A stretch of DNA of 64,000 nucleotides from Promicromonospora umidemergens (GTDB taxonomy: Bacteria > Actinomycetota > Actinomycetes > Actinomycetales > Cellulomonadaceae), in the NCBI RefSeq assembly GCF_024171995.1, contig NZ_JAMTCT010000002.1:124001-188000 (forward strand), in the 5' to 3' direction. The notes under the pieces are model-generated. The model was not told the DNA's origin. It saw only the letters and a program-made list of their open reading frames with translations, and did not search any database. Shown in pieces: positions 41,445 to 50,511 of the stretch (within the stretch, counting starts at the first letter, position 1; every line of letters starts with the position of its first letter). A program made the position numbers and the translations under genes.

Positions 41445-42437
41445 TCATCGGATCGGCGTCGGGTCTGTGTCGTAGAGGGCCAGCGCGTCGCCGGCGGCGC
41501 CCGCTACGTCGTCGGCCAGGCTCTTCGGGGACACCGACCGGACGTACGGCGCGAGCTGGATCAGGGTGCTGCGCAGCCAGCCGGGGTTGGTGACCCGCAG
41601 GGTGACCTCGAAGTCGCCGTCGGGCAGGTTGCGTACCGACTCGACGGGGACCTCCTCGGCGAACCACCGCGCCCGTGGCGCGAACCGGATGGTCGCCAGC
41701 GGCGAGGAACCGCCGGCGAACAGGGCGGCGAAGTCGATCTCGGCCGACGGATCGCCCGCCCCTGGGTGGGACTGGACGGGCACGTCCGTCTCGGTGGCCT
41801 CCAGGATGCGGTCCACGCGGAACGTGCGTGGCGCGGCCGCCCGGTAGCACCAGGCGGCGAGGTAGGCGAACTCGTCCTGCGTGTGCAGGCGCACGGGGTC
41901 CACCTCCCGTTCGCTCACGACGTCCGACGACGTCACGTACCGGATCCGCAGCCGGTGGCGGGCCGTCAGCGCCGACGTGATCGCCGCGACGACCTGCCGG
42001 TCGCCGCCCGGAGCGAGCCGCACGTCCACCGCGTTCGCGGCCTCGCCGGTGGCGGCGGTGAGCTTGCGCAGCGCGGACTGGACGACGGCGGACCGGGCCG
42101 GGTCCGCCTGGACGGCGCCGGTGGCCTTCATGGCACGCAGGGCAGCGACCAGCGCCACCGCCTCCCGGGTCCCGAGCCGCAGCGGCCGGGTCATGCCCCG
42201 CGCCTCGGTCAGGTGCACGACACCACGGTCGATGGACGCCGCGTCGAAGTCGATCAGGTCGTCGGGCCAGTACCCGGGGGTGCCGGACACCCACAGGGCG
42301 TCGACGTCCTTCTGGATCTGTGCCGGTGTCGTGCCGAACCGCCTGGCGAGGTCGGCGACGGACACGGGCCCGGCGCCGTCGAGATAGGCGACGATGCCCA
42401 GCAGGCGCAGGAGCCGGTCGTCGGCGCGCTCAGCCAC
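41445..42437 (-). CDS. pafC: WYL-domain transcriptional activator PafC
   Basis: This is a 330-residue regulator. The N-terminal winged HTH is in DDRLLRLLGIVAYLDGAGPV with SVADLARRFGTTPAQIQKDV. The WYL domain is around ITSALTARHRLRIRYVTSSD with EREVDPVRLHTQDEFAYLAA and WCYRAAAPRTFRVDRIL, followed by the WCX extension. PafB and PafC form a complex that activates the LexA/RecA-independent DNA-damage response in mycobacteria. The GTG at 42437 overlaps the pafB stop by 8 nt, indicating coupling. Confidence 0.9.
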   Translation of the reverse strand: MAERADDRLLRLLGIVAYLDGAGPVSVADLARRFGTTPAQIQKDVDALWVSGTPGYWPDDLIDFDAASIDRGVVHLTEARGMTRPLRLGTREAVALVAALRAMKATGAVQADPARSAVVQSALRKLTAATGEAANAVDVRLAPGGDRQVVAAITSALTARHRLRIRYVTSSDVVSEREVDPVRLHTQDEFAYLAAWCYRAAAPRTFRVDRILEATETDVPVQSHPGAGDPSAEIDFAALFAGGSSPLATIRFAPRARWFAEEVPVESVRNLPDGDFEVTLRVTNPGWLRSTLIQLAPYVRSVSPKSLADDVAGAAGDALALYDTDPTPIR

Positions 42438-43503
42438 GAGACACCTGCCCAGCACCCAGTGCCGCCGCGGCGGTGAGCCTGCGCAGCGTCTCGGTCCGCA
42501 CGGGCTCCGGTTCGAGCACGACCAGGGCCGCCCCGTACCCGGCCGCCTCGGACGCCATGCCGCTCATCGACCGGTACGGCACCTGAAGGATGTCCCAGCC
42601 CGCCCGGTCACCGGCCGAGGCCCCCGCCGGGTCGGGCAGGCGCTCGCTGTAGGTCTGGCGCTCGCCGTCGGGCACGGGTTTGGCGCGGGCGCGCAGGGCT
42701 CCGGCGCGTTCGGGGCGGACGGCGACCACTGCCTGCCTGATCTCGCCGTGCGCCTTGCCGAGCATGACGTCGGTCTCGAAGTCGGGGATCTGGTAGGCGC
42801 CGGCCGGTCCGGTGATGCGTACGCGTGACTCGATGCGTGACATGCGGAACACGCGGGGGGCCTGCCGGTCGCGGTCGAAGCACATGAGGTACCAGCCGCC
42901 GTCGCGTGCCGCGATGCGCCAGGGCTCGACGTGCCGGGTCAGGACCGTCCCGTTGTACGCGGCCCGGTAGCTGAAGGTGACCACGCGGCGGGCCTCGATC
43001 GCCTCCATGAGGGGCCCGTACGCGTCTCCGACGGCGCGCACGGACGGCGCGAGCCCGGCCAGGGCGTCCGCGGACGGATCACCCGCGCCGGCGGCGCGGA
43101 GCTTGACCATGGCGCGGTTGATGTCGGTCTGCAAGGTCTTGTCCTGCCAGAACTGGGCGGCCAGGGACAGCACACCGAGCTCCGCGGGGGTGAGGTCGAT
43201 CGACGGCAGCGCATAGGCGTCCTGGTCGATCCGGTACCCGAGCGCGTCGGTGTGCCCGCCGGTCCCGACCGTCACCACCGGGATGCCCAGGGCGCGCAGC
43301 ATGTCCTTGTCCCGCTCGAACATCCGCTCGAACGCGTCGTCGCTGGGCGCGTCGGCGTACCCGGCCACGGCGGTGCGGACCTGCTGCTTGGTCATGGCCG
43401 CGTTCGTGTTCACCAGCGCGATGACAAGGTTCAGGAGCCGCTCGGCGGGATTCAGGCCGGGTGACGGGACGGGCTGCTGCGTGGGGGGCGGATCGATGGG
43501 CAT
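42430..43503 (-). CDS. pafB: WYL-domain transcriptional activator PafB
   Basis: This is a 357-residue partner of PafC. It has a winged HTH in AERLLNLVIALVNTNAAMTK, QQVRTAVAGYADAPSDDAFE and RMFERDKDMLRALGIPVV, and a WYL domain in IEARRVVTFSYRAAYNGTVL, HVEPWRIAARDGGWYLMCFD and RVFRMSRIESRV. It starts the pafBC unit at ATG 43503. The ligase gene pafA, next to pafB in Mycobacterium, is not in this window: upstream is the divergent DUF3866 gene. Confidence 0.9.
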   Translation of the reverse strand: MPIDPPPTQQPVPSPGLNPAERLLNLVIALVNTNAAMTKQQVRTAVAGYADAPSDDAFERMFERDKDMLRALGIPVVTVGTGGHTDALGYRIDQDAYALPSIDLTPAELGVLSLAAQFWQDKTLQTDINRAMVKLRAAGAGDPSADALAGLAPSVRAVGDAYGPLMEAIEARRVVTFSYRAAYNGTVLTRHVEPWRIAARDGGWYLMCFDRDRQAPRVFRMSRIESRVRITGPAGAYQIPDFETDVMLGKAHGEIRQAVVAVRPERAGALRARAKPVPDGERQTYSERLPDPAGASAGDRAGWDILQVPYRSMSGMASEAAGYGAALVVLEPEPVRTETLRRLTAAAALGAGQVSRG

Positions 43504-43540
43504 CAGGACAACGGTAGCGTTCGGTAGCCTCCACCCTGTG

Positions 43541-44758
43541 ATGACGTGGCGGATCGGGACCGTGATTTCCACAGGCAGGTCGTGGCGGGGGGCGCGCGAG
43601 CTCGAGGTGACCCTCGACCGGCCCCTACCAGGGCATCGTGCCGCGGCAGGGGACGACGTGGGCGGTGACGGCACGGCAGGCCCCGTGACCGTGCGGGCCC
43701 TCGCCTACACCGACCTGGTGGGCGACCCCGGGCCCGGCGACGCCGTGCTGCTCAACGTGTCCGCCCTCGCCCGCGGGCTCGGCACCGGCGGGTACGCGCT
43801 CGTGGTCGGGCCCGCCGCGGCAACCACCCACCTGCCCCCCGACCCCACCCCCGGACCCGGCCACCTCGTCAAGGCCCGCTACACACCGCTGCAGACCATG
43901 GTCCTCGGCGTCGACGAGCAGGAGTCGCCCCACCACGCGACCCTCGCCGACGCCGACAGCCTCGACGGCATGCCCGTCGTCGTCGCCGACCTGCACTCCG
44001 CGCTGCCCGCGGTCGTCGCAGGGCTACGGCACGCCGCCGGCACGTCCGCCGCCAGCCTGAAGATCGCGTACATCATGACCGACGGCGGTGCCCTGCCCGC
44101 CGCGTTCTCCCGCACCATCGCCGCCCTGCGCGACGCCGACTGGCTCACCACCTGCATCACCGTCGGACAGTCGTTCGGCGGCGACCTCGAAGCCGTCACC
44201 GTGCACACCGGCCTCCTGGCAGCCCGGCACGTCGCCGGGTGCGACATCGCCGTCGTCGCCCAAGGACCCGGCAACCTCGGCACCGGAACCCGCTGGGGCT
44301 ACTCCGGCGTAGCCGCCGGCGAAGCGGTCAACGCCGCCGCCACCCTCCACGGACGCCCCGTCGCCTCCCTGCGCGTCTCCGGAGCCGACCCCCGAGACCG
44401 CCACCTCGGCATCTCCCACCACTCCCTGACCGCCTACACCAGGGTCGCCCTCGCACCCGCCGACGTCCCCGTCCCCGTACCGACCGCCGACGTCGAGAAC
44501 CTGCCCGCCTGGGGCACCCCCCTCACCCGCCGCATCCGCGAACAGGCACACACACTGACCCGACCCGCAGGCACCCCCCGGCACACCCTCGTCGACATCC
44601 CCGCCGACACCACCCTCCTCGACACCCTGCGCACCTCCCCCGCCGGGCTACGCACCATGGGCCGCACCCTCGACAGCGACCCCGCCTCCTTCGTCACCGC
44701 CGCCGTCGCAGGCATCCACGCCCACCAGCTCACCGCCGACACCACCCAGCCCGCATGA
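43541..44758 (+). CDS. DUF3866 family protein
   Basis: This is a 405-residue protein matching the actinobacterial DUF3866 family: LAYTDLVGDPGPGDAVLLNV, GGYALVVGPAAATTHLPPD, HLVKARYTPLQTMVLGVDEQ, AYIMTDGGALPAAFSRTIAA and VVAQGPGNLGTGTRWGYSGV. The function is unknown. ATG 43541 or the GTG immediately before it is the start; TAGCCT ends 7 nt before the GTG, which suggests a leaderless transcript. It is divergent from pafB and overlaps the DUF4129 gene by 4 nt (ATGA), so it may lead that operon. Confidence 0.85.
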   Translation: MTWRIGTVISTGRSWRGARELEVTLDRPLPGHRAAAGDDVGGDGTAGPVTVRALAYTDLVGDPGPGDAVLLNVSALARGLGTGGYALVVGPAAATTHLPPDPTPGPGHLVKARYTPLQTMVLGVDEQESPHHATLADADSLDGMPVVVADLHSALPAVVAGLRHAAGTSAASLKIAYIMTDGGALPAAFSRTIAALRDADWLTTCITVGQSFGGDLEAVTVHTGLLAARHVAGCDIAVVAQGPGNLGTGTRWGYSGVAAGEAVNAAATLHGRPVASLRVSGADPRDRHLGISHHSLTAYTRVALAPADVPVPVPTADVENLPAWGTPLTRRIREQAHTLTRPAGTPRHTLVDIPADTTLLDTLRTSPAGLRTMGRTLDSDPASFVTAAVAGIHAHQLTADTTQPA

Positions 44759-45498
44759 CACCCACCACCCGCCTGACCAGCACCCTCCTGCTCCTCACCG
44801 TCGTCGTGCTCGGGGTAGCCACCGCCACACCCTGGCGCTTCAACCCACCCCAGCTCGCCACCACGGAGCCCCCCGTGCCCGAACAGCTCCTGCCCGCACA
44901 GACGAGCAGCCCCAGCCCGCTCGCGGCACCCCCCACCAGCCCACCCGCCGACATCCGCTGGCTCGGCATCATCGCCGCGATCCTCCTCGGGCTCCTCATC
45001 GCCACCATCCTCACGCTCGCCATCCGCAAGCTCCTCGCCCTCCACCGCGCACGCACCACCACCACACCCGACAAGCTCACCGGCGGCACCACCACCACCG
45101 GCACCCTCGCCGACGACGTCGACCTCCCCGAGCTCCAGGACGCCGTCTCCCGCGCCCTCGCCCACCTCGACGGACACGCCCGCCCCCGCGACGCCGTCGT
45201 CGCCGCCTGGGTAGCCCTCGAAGACGCCGCAGCCCGCGCCGGCGCGCACCGCAACCCCGCCCAGACCCCCACCGAGTTCGCCGGCGCCGTCCTCGCCACC
45301 ACCCCCGCACCACCAACCTCCGTCGCCCGCCTGCGCACCCTCTACCAACGCGCCCGCTTCACCGACCGGCCCATCGACCGCACCACCGTCAACCACGCCC
45401 GAGAGGCGCTCGCGGACATCGCCCGAAGCCTCGACGTCGACGACCTCACGCCCGACGACGAGACCCCACGCGACACGCCACGGCAGGAAAACACGTGA
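44755..45498 (+). CDS. DUF4129 membrane protein
   Basis: This is a 247-residue protein with an N-terminal signal-like helix (TSTLLLLTVVVLGVATATPW), an extracytoplasmic Pro/Ser-rich segment, a second helix (WLGIIAAILLGLLIATILTL) and a cytoplasmic DUF4129 domain (VSRALAHLDGHARPRDAVVA, AWVALEDAAARAGAHRNPAQ, TPTEFAGAVLA, LRTLYQRARFTDRPID). DUF4129 domains are usually linked to MoxR ATPase/DUF58/transglutaminase modules, as here. It is coupled at both ends by 4-nt overlaps. Confidence 0.85.
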   Translation: MTPTTRLTSTLLLLTVVVLGVATATPWRFNPPQLATTEPPVPEQLLPAQTSSPSPLAAPPTSPPADIRWLGIIAAILLGLLIATILTLAIRKLLALHRARTTTTPDKLTGGTTTTGTLADDVDLPELQDAVSRALAHLDGHARPRDAVVAAWVALEDAAARAGAHRNPAQTPTEFAGAVLATTPAPPTSVARLRTLYQRARFTDRPIDRTTVNHAREALADIARSLDVDDLTPDDETPRDTPRQENT

Positions 45499-46004
45499 GG
45501 ACCTGGAACTGGCGCCGCATCAGCGCCGTCACCGTCCTCGCCGCACTCGCCGCCACCGCACTCGTCATCTGGCAGATCGTCGACCTCTGGCACGCCACAG
45601 CAGCCGCCACCCTCGCCACCGCGACAAGCATCCTGTGGTCCGCCACCGAACCCACCACCGGACAGACCACCAGCGACCCCGAATGGCCCCGCACCCCCGT
45701 CGAAGCACGCGCAGGCGGACGACACGACGTCTCCGACCTCGGCTGGTCCGTGTTCGGCCGCGACGGCCACGTCACCGACCGGGTAGTCCGCCGCATCCGA
45801 ACCCTCGCCGCCGACCGGCTCCGCGCCCACGGCATCGACCCCGCAGACCCCGCAGCAGAACCCGACGCCGAACGCCTGCTCGGCGCTCGCGTCCTGCAAC
45901 AGCTCAAGTCCCGCCAACCCCCCACCGCCCGCACCGTCAAGACCTGGCTCGATGCGATCGAACGCCTCGGGGCCGCACCCACCACCGAGGAGCACCGTGC
46001 CTGA
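45495..46004 (+). CDS. Membrane-anchored protein of MoxR operon, hypothetical
   Basis: This is a 169-residue protein. One N-terminal hairpin or helix pair (SAVTVLAALAATALVIWQIV and TAAATLATATSILW) is followed by a soluble Arg/Asp-rich domain (VFGRDGHVTDRVVRRIRTLA, DAERLLGARVLQQLKSRQPP, TVKTWLDAIERLG). No named family was recognised. A GTG start overlaps the DUF4129 stop (GTGA), and its end overlaps the MoxR gene by 8 nt, so it is an integral part of the operon. Its position suggests an accessory membrane component. Confidence 0.7.
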   Translation: MRTWNWRRISAVTVLAALAATALVIWQIVDLWHATAAATLATATSILWSATEPTTGQTTSDPEWPRTPVEARAGGRHDVSDLGWSVFGRDGHVTDRVVRRIRTLAADRLRAHGIDPADPAAEPDAERLLGARVLQQLKSRQPPTARTVKTWLDAIERLGAAPTTEEHRA

Positions 46005-46983
46005 CCAGAACACCCCAGCACCCCTGCCCGTCGCCGACGTCGCAGCGCTGGGCGAACGAGTCCTCGCCGAGGTCGGCACCGCCGTCGTCGGCATGCGCGA
46101 CGCCCTCCAGGTGGCCCTCGCCACCATCCTCGCCGGCGGGCACGTCCTGTTCGAGGACGTACCCGGCCTCGGCAAGACCCTCGCCGCCCGCTCCCTCGCC
46201 ACCGCCCTCGGACTCGACTTCGCGCGCCTCCAGTGCACCCCCGACCTGCTGCCCGCCGACATCACCGGCTCCTCCGTCTTCGACCCCGCCACCCGCACCT
46301 TCGAGTTCCGCCCCGGACCCGTCTTCACCGGCCTCTTCCTCGCCGACGAGATCAACCGCACCGCCCCCAAGACCCAGTCCGCGCTCCTCGAAGCCATGGC
46401 CGAACGACAGGTCTCCATCGAAGGCACCAGCAGGCCCCTGCCCAACCCCTTCCACGTCCTGGCCACCTCCAACCCCGTCGAGTACGAAGGCACCTACCCC
46501 CTGCCCGAGGCACAGCTCGACCGCTTCATGGTCCGCCTCGCCGTCGGCTACCCCGACCGCACCCAGGAGACCGAGGTCCTCACCCGCCGCCTCGCCCGCA
46601 GACAAGAAGCCGCCCCCGTCAACCGGGTCGTCGACCCCGCGACGGTCCGCGCCATGCAGGCAGGGACCGAAGCAGTCCTCGTCGACCCCGACGTCGTGCG
46701 CTACTGCGTCGACCTCGCCGCAGCCACCCGCGGCCACCAGGCCCTCGAGGTCGGCGCCTCACCCCGCGGCTCACAGAACCTCGTCCTCCTCGCCCGCGCC
46801 ATCGCCGTCCTCGACGGACGCGACTACGTGCTGCCTGAGGACGTCAAGCGCGTCGCCGTCGCCGTCCTCGCCCACCGCATCACCCTCAACCCCACCGCCT
46901 GGGCCTCCGCCACCCGGCCGGAGACCATCGTCGCCGACCTCCTGCACACCGTCCCCACCCCCGCAACGGTCCCCACCCGATGA
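45997..46983 (+). CDS. MoxR-family AAA+ ATPase
   Basis: This is a 328-residue ATPase. Walker A is DVPGLGKTLAARSLA, Walker B LFLADEINRTAPKTQSALLE, sensor I is in VLATSNPVEYEGTYPLPEAQ (with LDRFMVRL), and sensor II ASPRGSQNLVLLARAIAVLD. MoxR proteins act as chaperones that mature partners containing von Willebrand or DUF58 domains, and the DUF58 gene follows directly. A GTG start with GAGGAG upstream is used. Confidence 0.95.
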   Translation: MPDQNTPAPLPVADVAALGERVLAEVGTAVVGMRDALQVALATILAGGHVLFEDVPGLGKTLAARSLATALGLDFARLQCTPDLLPADITGSSVFDPATRTFEFRPGPVFTGLFLADEINRTAPKTQSALLEAMAERQVSIEGTSRPLPNPFHVLATSNPVEYEGTYPLPEAQLDRFMVRLAVGYPDRTQETEVLTRRLARRQEAAPVNRVVDPATVRAMQAGTEAVLVDPDVVRYCVDLAAATRGHQALEVGASPRGSQNLVLLARAIAVLDGRDYVLPEDVKRVAVAVLAHRITLNPTAWASATRPETIVADLLHTVPTPATVPTR

Positions 46984-48341
46984 CCGTCGGCGGCATCATC
47001 GTCGCCCACGGACGCACCTCCCAGGGCACCCCCACCGACGGAAACCACTGGCGACCCACCTCAGCCCACACCGCCGCCATCGCCACCGGCATCCTCCTCC
47101 TCGCCACCAGCGTCATCGCCGGCCGCGCCGATATCGCCCTCATCGGCATACCCAGCCTCCTCGCCGCCACCTGGGCCCACACCAACCGACCCACCACACC
47201 CCCACCCGCAACACTCCACGAACCACCCGGCACCGCCACCCCCGGCGAGCTCACCGCCACCCTCCACCTCCCCAGCACCCCCACCACCGCCGACATCATC
47301 CACCTCCGCATCACCGCCACCGGCCACCGCGACACCCACCTGGCGCTCGCGGCACACCCGCACGAACGACACGTGCCACTACGCCTCTCCTCCGTACGCA
47401 CCGGACCACAGGAGACGTTCACCATCGACCTCCGCGGATCACGGCACCACATCTGGGAAGAAGAACCCATCCAGGTCGGCGGCACACCACGGCTCGTCCT
47501 CCCCGCCTCCGCACCACTGGGCCGCCTGCCCCTGCCACACCGCCTGCGCGGCCTGACCGGACCACACTCCGCACGCCGCCTGGGCGACGGCGCCGAGCTG
47601 CGCGACATCCACCCCTTCACCCCCGGCGACCGGCTCCGCAGGATCGACTGGCGCACGACCGCCCGCCGCTCCCCCGAGCTCGACACCCTCTACGTACGCC
47701 GCACCTACGCCACCGCCGAAGCAACAGCAGTGCTCGTCGTCGACTCCCGCGACGAAGTAGGACCAGACGTACGCACCTGGCGCGGCTACGGCACCCTCCG
47801 CGTCGACGAACCGACCTCGCTCGACCTCGCCCGACACGCCGCAGCCTCCGTCGCCCACGCCCTCGTCGAAGCAGGCGACCGCGTCGGCCTCGAAGACCTC
47901 GCCCGCCGACGCCGCCCGCTCCCACCCGCCTCCGGCCGCCGCCACCTACGCCGCCTCGTCCACGGACTCGCCCTGGCACACCCCAAGGACCGCGCCTCCG
48001 TACACCGCGTACGCCCGCCCCAGCTCCCCGCCGACGCCATCGTCTACCTCTTCACCACCCTGCTCGACGACGAACCACTGCACCTCGTCCGCACCTGGCG
48101 CGCCACAGGCCACCCCGTCGTCGTCATCGACACCCTCCCCGACGTCCACCCCGTCATCGAGAACCACCTCGCCATCGCCTGGCACATCGCCCGCCTCGAA
48201 CGCGAGAACCGGATCGCCACCCTCGACCGCGAGGGCATACCCGTCATCAGCTGGGCCGGATCCGAACGCGACCGCGCCACCGTCCGGTTCGAAGCCCTCG
48301 CCCGCGCAGCACAACGCCACGTACCCGGACGCGTCCCATGA
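46980..48341 (+). CDS. DUF58 domain protein
   Basis: This is a 453-residue membrane protein with two N-terminal helices (TAAIATGILLLATSVIAG, ALIGIPSLLAATWAHT), a middle beta domain, and the DUF58 motif GAELRDIHPFTPGDRLRRID with WRTTARRSPELDTLYVRRTY. A vWA-like fold follows (AVLVVDSRDEVGPD). It overlaps the MoxR stop by 4 nt, and together they form the usual ATPase-client pair. Confidence 0.92.
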   Translation: MTVGGIIVAHGRTSQGTPTDGNHWRPTSAHTAAIATGILLLATSVIAGRADIALIGIPSLLAATWAHTNRPTTPPPATLHEPPGTATPGELTATLHLPSTPTTADIIHLRITATGHRDTHLALAAHPHERHVPLRLSSVRTGPQETFTIDLRGSRHHIWEEEPIQVGGTPRLVLPASAPLGRLPLPHRLRGLTGPHSARRLGDGAELRDIHPFTPGDRLRRIDWRTTARRSPELDTLYVRRTYATAEATAVLVVDSRDEVGPDVRTWRGYGTLRVDEPTSLDLARHAAASVAHALVEAGDRVGLEDLARRRRPLPPASGRRHLRRLVHGLALAHPKDRASVHRVRPPQLPADAIVYLFTTLLDDEPLHLVRTWRATGHPVVVIDTLPDVHPVIENHLAIAWHIARLERENRIATLDREGIPVISWAGSERDRATVRFEALARAAQRHVPGRVP

Positions 48342-48949
48342 ACCCCATCACCGAGCTCACCGCACAGCTCCACCGCCTCAGGCTCCGCCTCACCGACCCC
48401 GCCCACCGACCACTGCCCGACATCACCACCCAGACCGGCCCCACCCTGCGCGGCTGGGTGCTCCGCCTCGCCCTCCTCGTCCTCACCCCCCTCCTGCTCC
48501 TCACCGCAGCCGCCCGCACCCCCGACATCCCCGACGGCGTCACCTGGACCATCGCCGCACTCAGCACCGGCCTCCTCCTCGCCCGCCCCACCCCGACCAC
48601 GGCCGGCGGCATCACCGTCGTCGCCGCAGTGCTCCTGTGGGGCTTCACCACCGAACCGCTCGACCCCTGGGCACTCGCCGTCGCCCTCCTCGCCTACGCC
48701 CTCACCCGCACCACCTGGTGGGCAGCACACGTCCCGTTCCACGGACGCGCCGAGATCTCAGCACTGCTCGTCGGCTGGCGACGCGACCTCGTCGTCCTCG
48801 CCACCACCGGCCTCCTCGGGGCGCTCGCGATGCTCGCGTCCGGCGCGACGGTGCCCGGCGCCGTCCTGCTCGCCGCGCTGGCGATCGTCGGGATCGCGTT
48901 CCTCGCGCTGGCGACCGGCGGCTCCCCGCGTGACGATGGACGCGGCTGA
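48338..48949 (+). CDS. Integral membrane protein, hypothetical (MoxR operon)
   Basis: This 203-residue protein has six or so hydrophobic segments (LRLALLVLTPLLLLTAAART, WTIAALSTGLLLARP, GGITVVAAVLLWGF, WALAVALLAYALTRTTW, LVVLATTGLLGALAMLASG, AVLLAALAIVGIAFLALATG). It is the last gene of the overlapping DUF4129-MoxR-DUF58 operon. The usual transglutaminase-like partner of such operons is absent from the window. The family is not recognised. Confidence 0.75.
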   Translation: MNPITELTAQLHRLRLRLTDPAHRPLPDITTQTGPTLRGWVLRLALLVLTPLLLLTAAARTPDIPDGVTWTIAALSTGLLLARPTPTTAGGITVVAAVLLWGFTTEPLDPWALAVALLAYALTRTTWWAAHVPFHGRAEISALLVGWRRDLVVLATTGLLGALAMLASGATVPGAVLLAALAIVGIAFLALATGGSPRDDGRG

Positions 48950-48988
48950 CCTACGCCCGAACCCCGTCGCCGCACGAGAGGACCCCTC

Positions 48989-49501
48989 ATGTCCCGGAAG
49001 CTGCCCCGCTACACGGTCCCGTCCCTCACCCCTGAGCAGGGGGCCAAGGTCGCGGAGATCCTCCAGCAGCGGCTGCACGCACTGAACGACCTGCACCTCA
49101 CGCTCAAGCACGTGCACTGGAACGTGGTGGGCCCGCACTTCATCGGCGTCCACGAGATGCTCGACCCGCAGGTCGACGCCGTCCGCGCGATGGTCGACGA
49201 GATCGCCGAGCGCATCGCCACGCTCGGCTCCGCGCCGGTCGGCACCCCGGGCGCCCTCGTCTCCGCGCGCAGCTGGGAGGACTACAAGCTGGGCCGTGCT
49301 CCGGCGATCGAGCACCTGGGGGCGCTCGACGACGTCTACGACTCCGTCATCACGGTCCACCGCAAGGCGGCCGACGACACCGCCGACCTGGACGACGTGA
49401 CGAACGACCTGCTCATCGGCCACCTGCACAAGCTCGAGCAGTTCCACTGGTTCGTTCGCGCGCACCTGGAGTCGTCGTCCGGGGCGATCCCGGAGACGTG
49501 A
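48989..49501 (+). CDS. dps: Dps-family DNA-protecting ferritin
   Basis: This is a 170-residue mini-ferritin. The ferroxidase site of Dps is visible in LTLKHVHWNVVGPHFIGVHE and MLDPQVDAVRAMVDEIAERI (His and Asp/Glu ligands), with KLEQFHWFVRAHLES at the end. Such proteins oxidise and store iron and bind DNA during starvation and oxidative stress. It is preceded by AGAGGACC. It is downstream of the MoxR operon but separated by 39 bp, with a strong terminator after it. Confidence 0.94.
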   Translation: MSRKLPRYTVPSLTPEQGAKVAEILQQRLHALNDLHLTLKHVHWNVVGPHFIGVHEMLDPQVDAVRAMVDEIAERIATLGSAPVGTPGALVSARSWEDYKLGRAPAIEHLGALDDVYDSVITVHRKAADDTADLDDVTNDLLIGHLHKLEQFHWFVRAHLESSSGAIPET

Positions 49502-49514
49502 CGGCTGACGAGAG

Positions 49515-49562
49515 ACGTGTCAGGCGCCCAGGCCACTCAAGTGACCTGGGCGCCTGACACGT
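49515..49562. terminator. Bidirectional terminator hairpin
   Basis: Perfect 18-bp arms (ACGTGTCAGGCGCCCAGG and complement) close a 12-nt loop that contains an inner ACT/AGT pair. It lies between the convergent dps and ectD genes, 13 nt after the dps stop. Confidence 0.85.
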
Positions 49563-49581
49563 TGCGGGGTGGCCCCCTGGA

Positions 49582-50511
49582 TCAGCCGACCGGGGTGAAG
49601 TCCCGGGTCCCGAGGAACGTCGGCCGCGCCGAGTTCGCCGCGAACGGCTCGACCGCCGTGTTCTCCACGCTGTTGAACACGAGGAAGATGTTCGACCGCG
49701 GGTACGGCGAGATGTTGCCGTTCGACCCGTGCATGCAGTTGCAGTCGAACATGATCGCGCTCCCGGACTTGCCCGCGAGCACGTCGATGCCGTGCTCGTC
49801 GGCCATCCGCGTCAGGATGTCCTCGTCGGGGGTACCGGCGTTCTGCATCACGAGCGACGCCTTGTAGTTGTCGTTCGGCGTCTTGCCGGTGCAGGAGACG
49901 TACGTCTTGTGCGTCCCGGGCATGATCATCAGCGGACCGTTGAACGAGTAGTTGTCGGTCAGCGAGATCGAGATGCTGACCGTCCGCATCCGCGGAAGAC
50001 CGTCCTCGGCGTGCCACGTCTCGAAGTCCGAGTGCCATGCGAAGTCACCGCCGCCGAACCCGGGTTTGAGATTGACGCGGCTCTGGTGGATGTACACGTC
50101 CGAGCCGAGGATCTGGCGGGCCCGGCCCACCACCCGCGGGTCGCTCGCGATCCGGGCGAAGACCTCGCTGGACCGGTGCACCTCGAAGATCGTGCGGACC
50201 TCCTGCGAGGCGCTCTCGATGATGGTGCGCTCGTCAGCGCGGATCACCGGATCGGTGGACATCCGCCGGAGCTCCGCCCGGAACTCCTCGACCTCCGCCG
50301 GCGTCACCAGGTCCTCGATCGCGAGGTATCCCTTCCGGTCGAAACCGTCCAGGTGTTCCTGCTCCAGCGGGCCGTCGGCCGCACTGCCCCAGACGACCTT
50401 GTCCTGGCGCGGGATCTCGGACGCCGGCCCCTCGACCCGCGTCGGGTACAGGTCGGCGGGCTGGTCAGTGGCGGGCTGGGTCTGGGTCTTGCTGATTGCA
50501 TCCGTCGTCAT
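49582..50511 (-). CDS. ectD: Ectoine hydroxylase
   Basis: This Fe(II)/2-oxoglutarate dioxygenase converts ectoine to 5-hydroxyectoine. Its 309 residues include [20 protein letters not shown], the metal motif HxD in [20 protein letters not shown], the family signature [20 protein letters not shown] and the distal His in [20 protein letters not shown]. It is last in the ect operon; ATG 50511 overlaps the ectC stop by 4 nt. Confidence 0.97.
   Translation of the reverse strand: MTTDAISKTQTQPATDQPADLYPTRVEGPASEIPRQDKVVWGSAADGPLEQEHLDGFDRKGYLAIEDLVTPAEVEEFRAELRRMSTDPVIRADERTIIESASQEVRTIFEVHRSSEVFARIASDPRVVGRARQILGSDVYIHQSRVNLKPGFGGGDFAWHSDFETWHAEDGLPRMRTVSISISLTDNYSFNGPLMIMPGTHKTYVSCTGKTPNDNYKASLVMQNAGTPDEDILTRMADEHGIDVLAGKSGSAIMFDCNCMHGSNGNISPYPRSNIFLVFNSVENTAVEPFAANSARPTFLGTRDFTPVG

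Noticed and set aside
42430-43674. PafB start at 43674 with 57 extra residues
   Set aside because: The extension is Ser/Pro/Arg-rich and runs into the divergent DUF3866 gene. The family starts near ATG 43503.
45635-48949. A continuous 1104-codon frame on the + strand across the MoxR operon
   Set aside because: It is an Arg/Pro/His-rich out-of-frame reading of the DUF4129-MoxR-DUF58 genes, without any domain. Only its last 204 codons (48338-48949) are a real gene.
44755-48949. MoxR/DUF58 operon as a new defence system
   Set aside because: The MoxR-DUF58-DUF4129 combination is widespread in bacteria and known as a chaperone-client module. Nothing here indicates anti-phage function.
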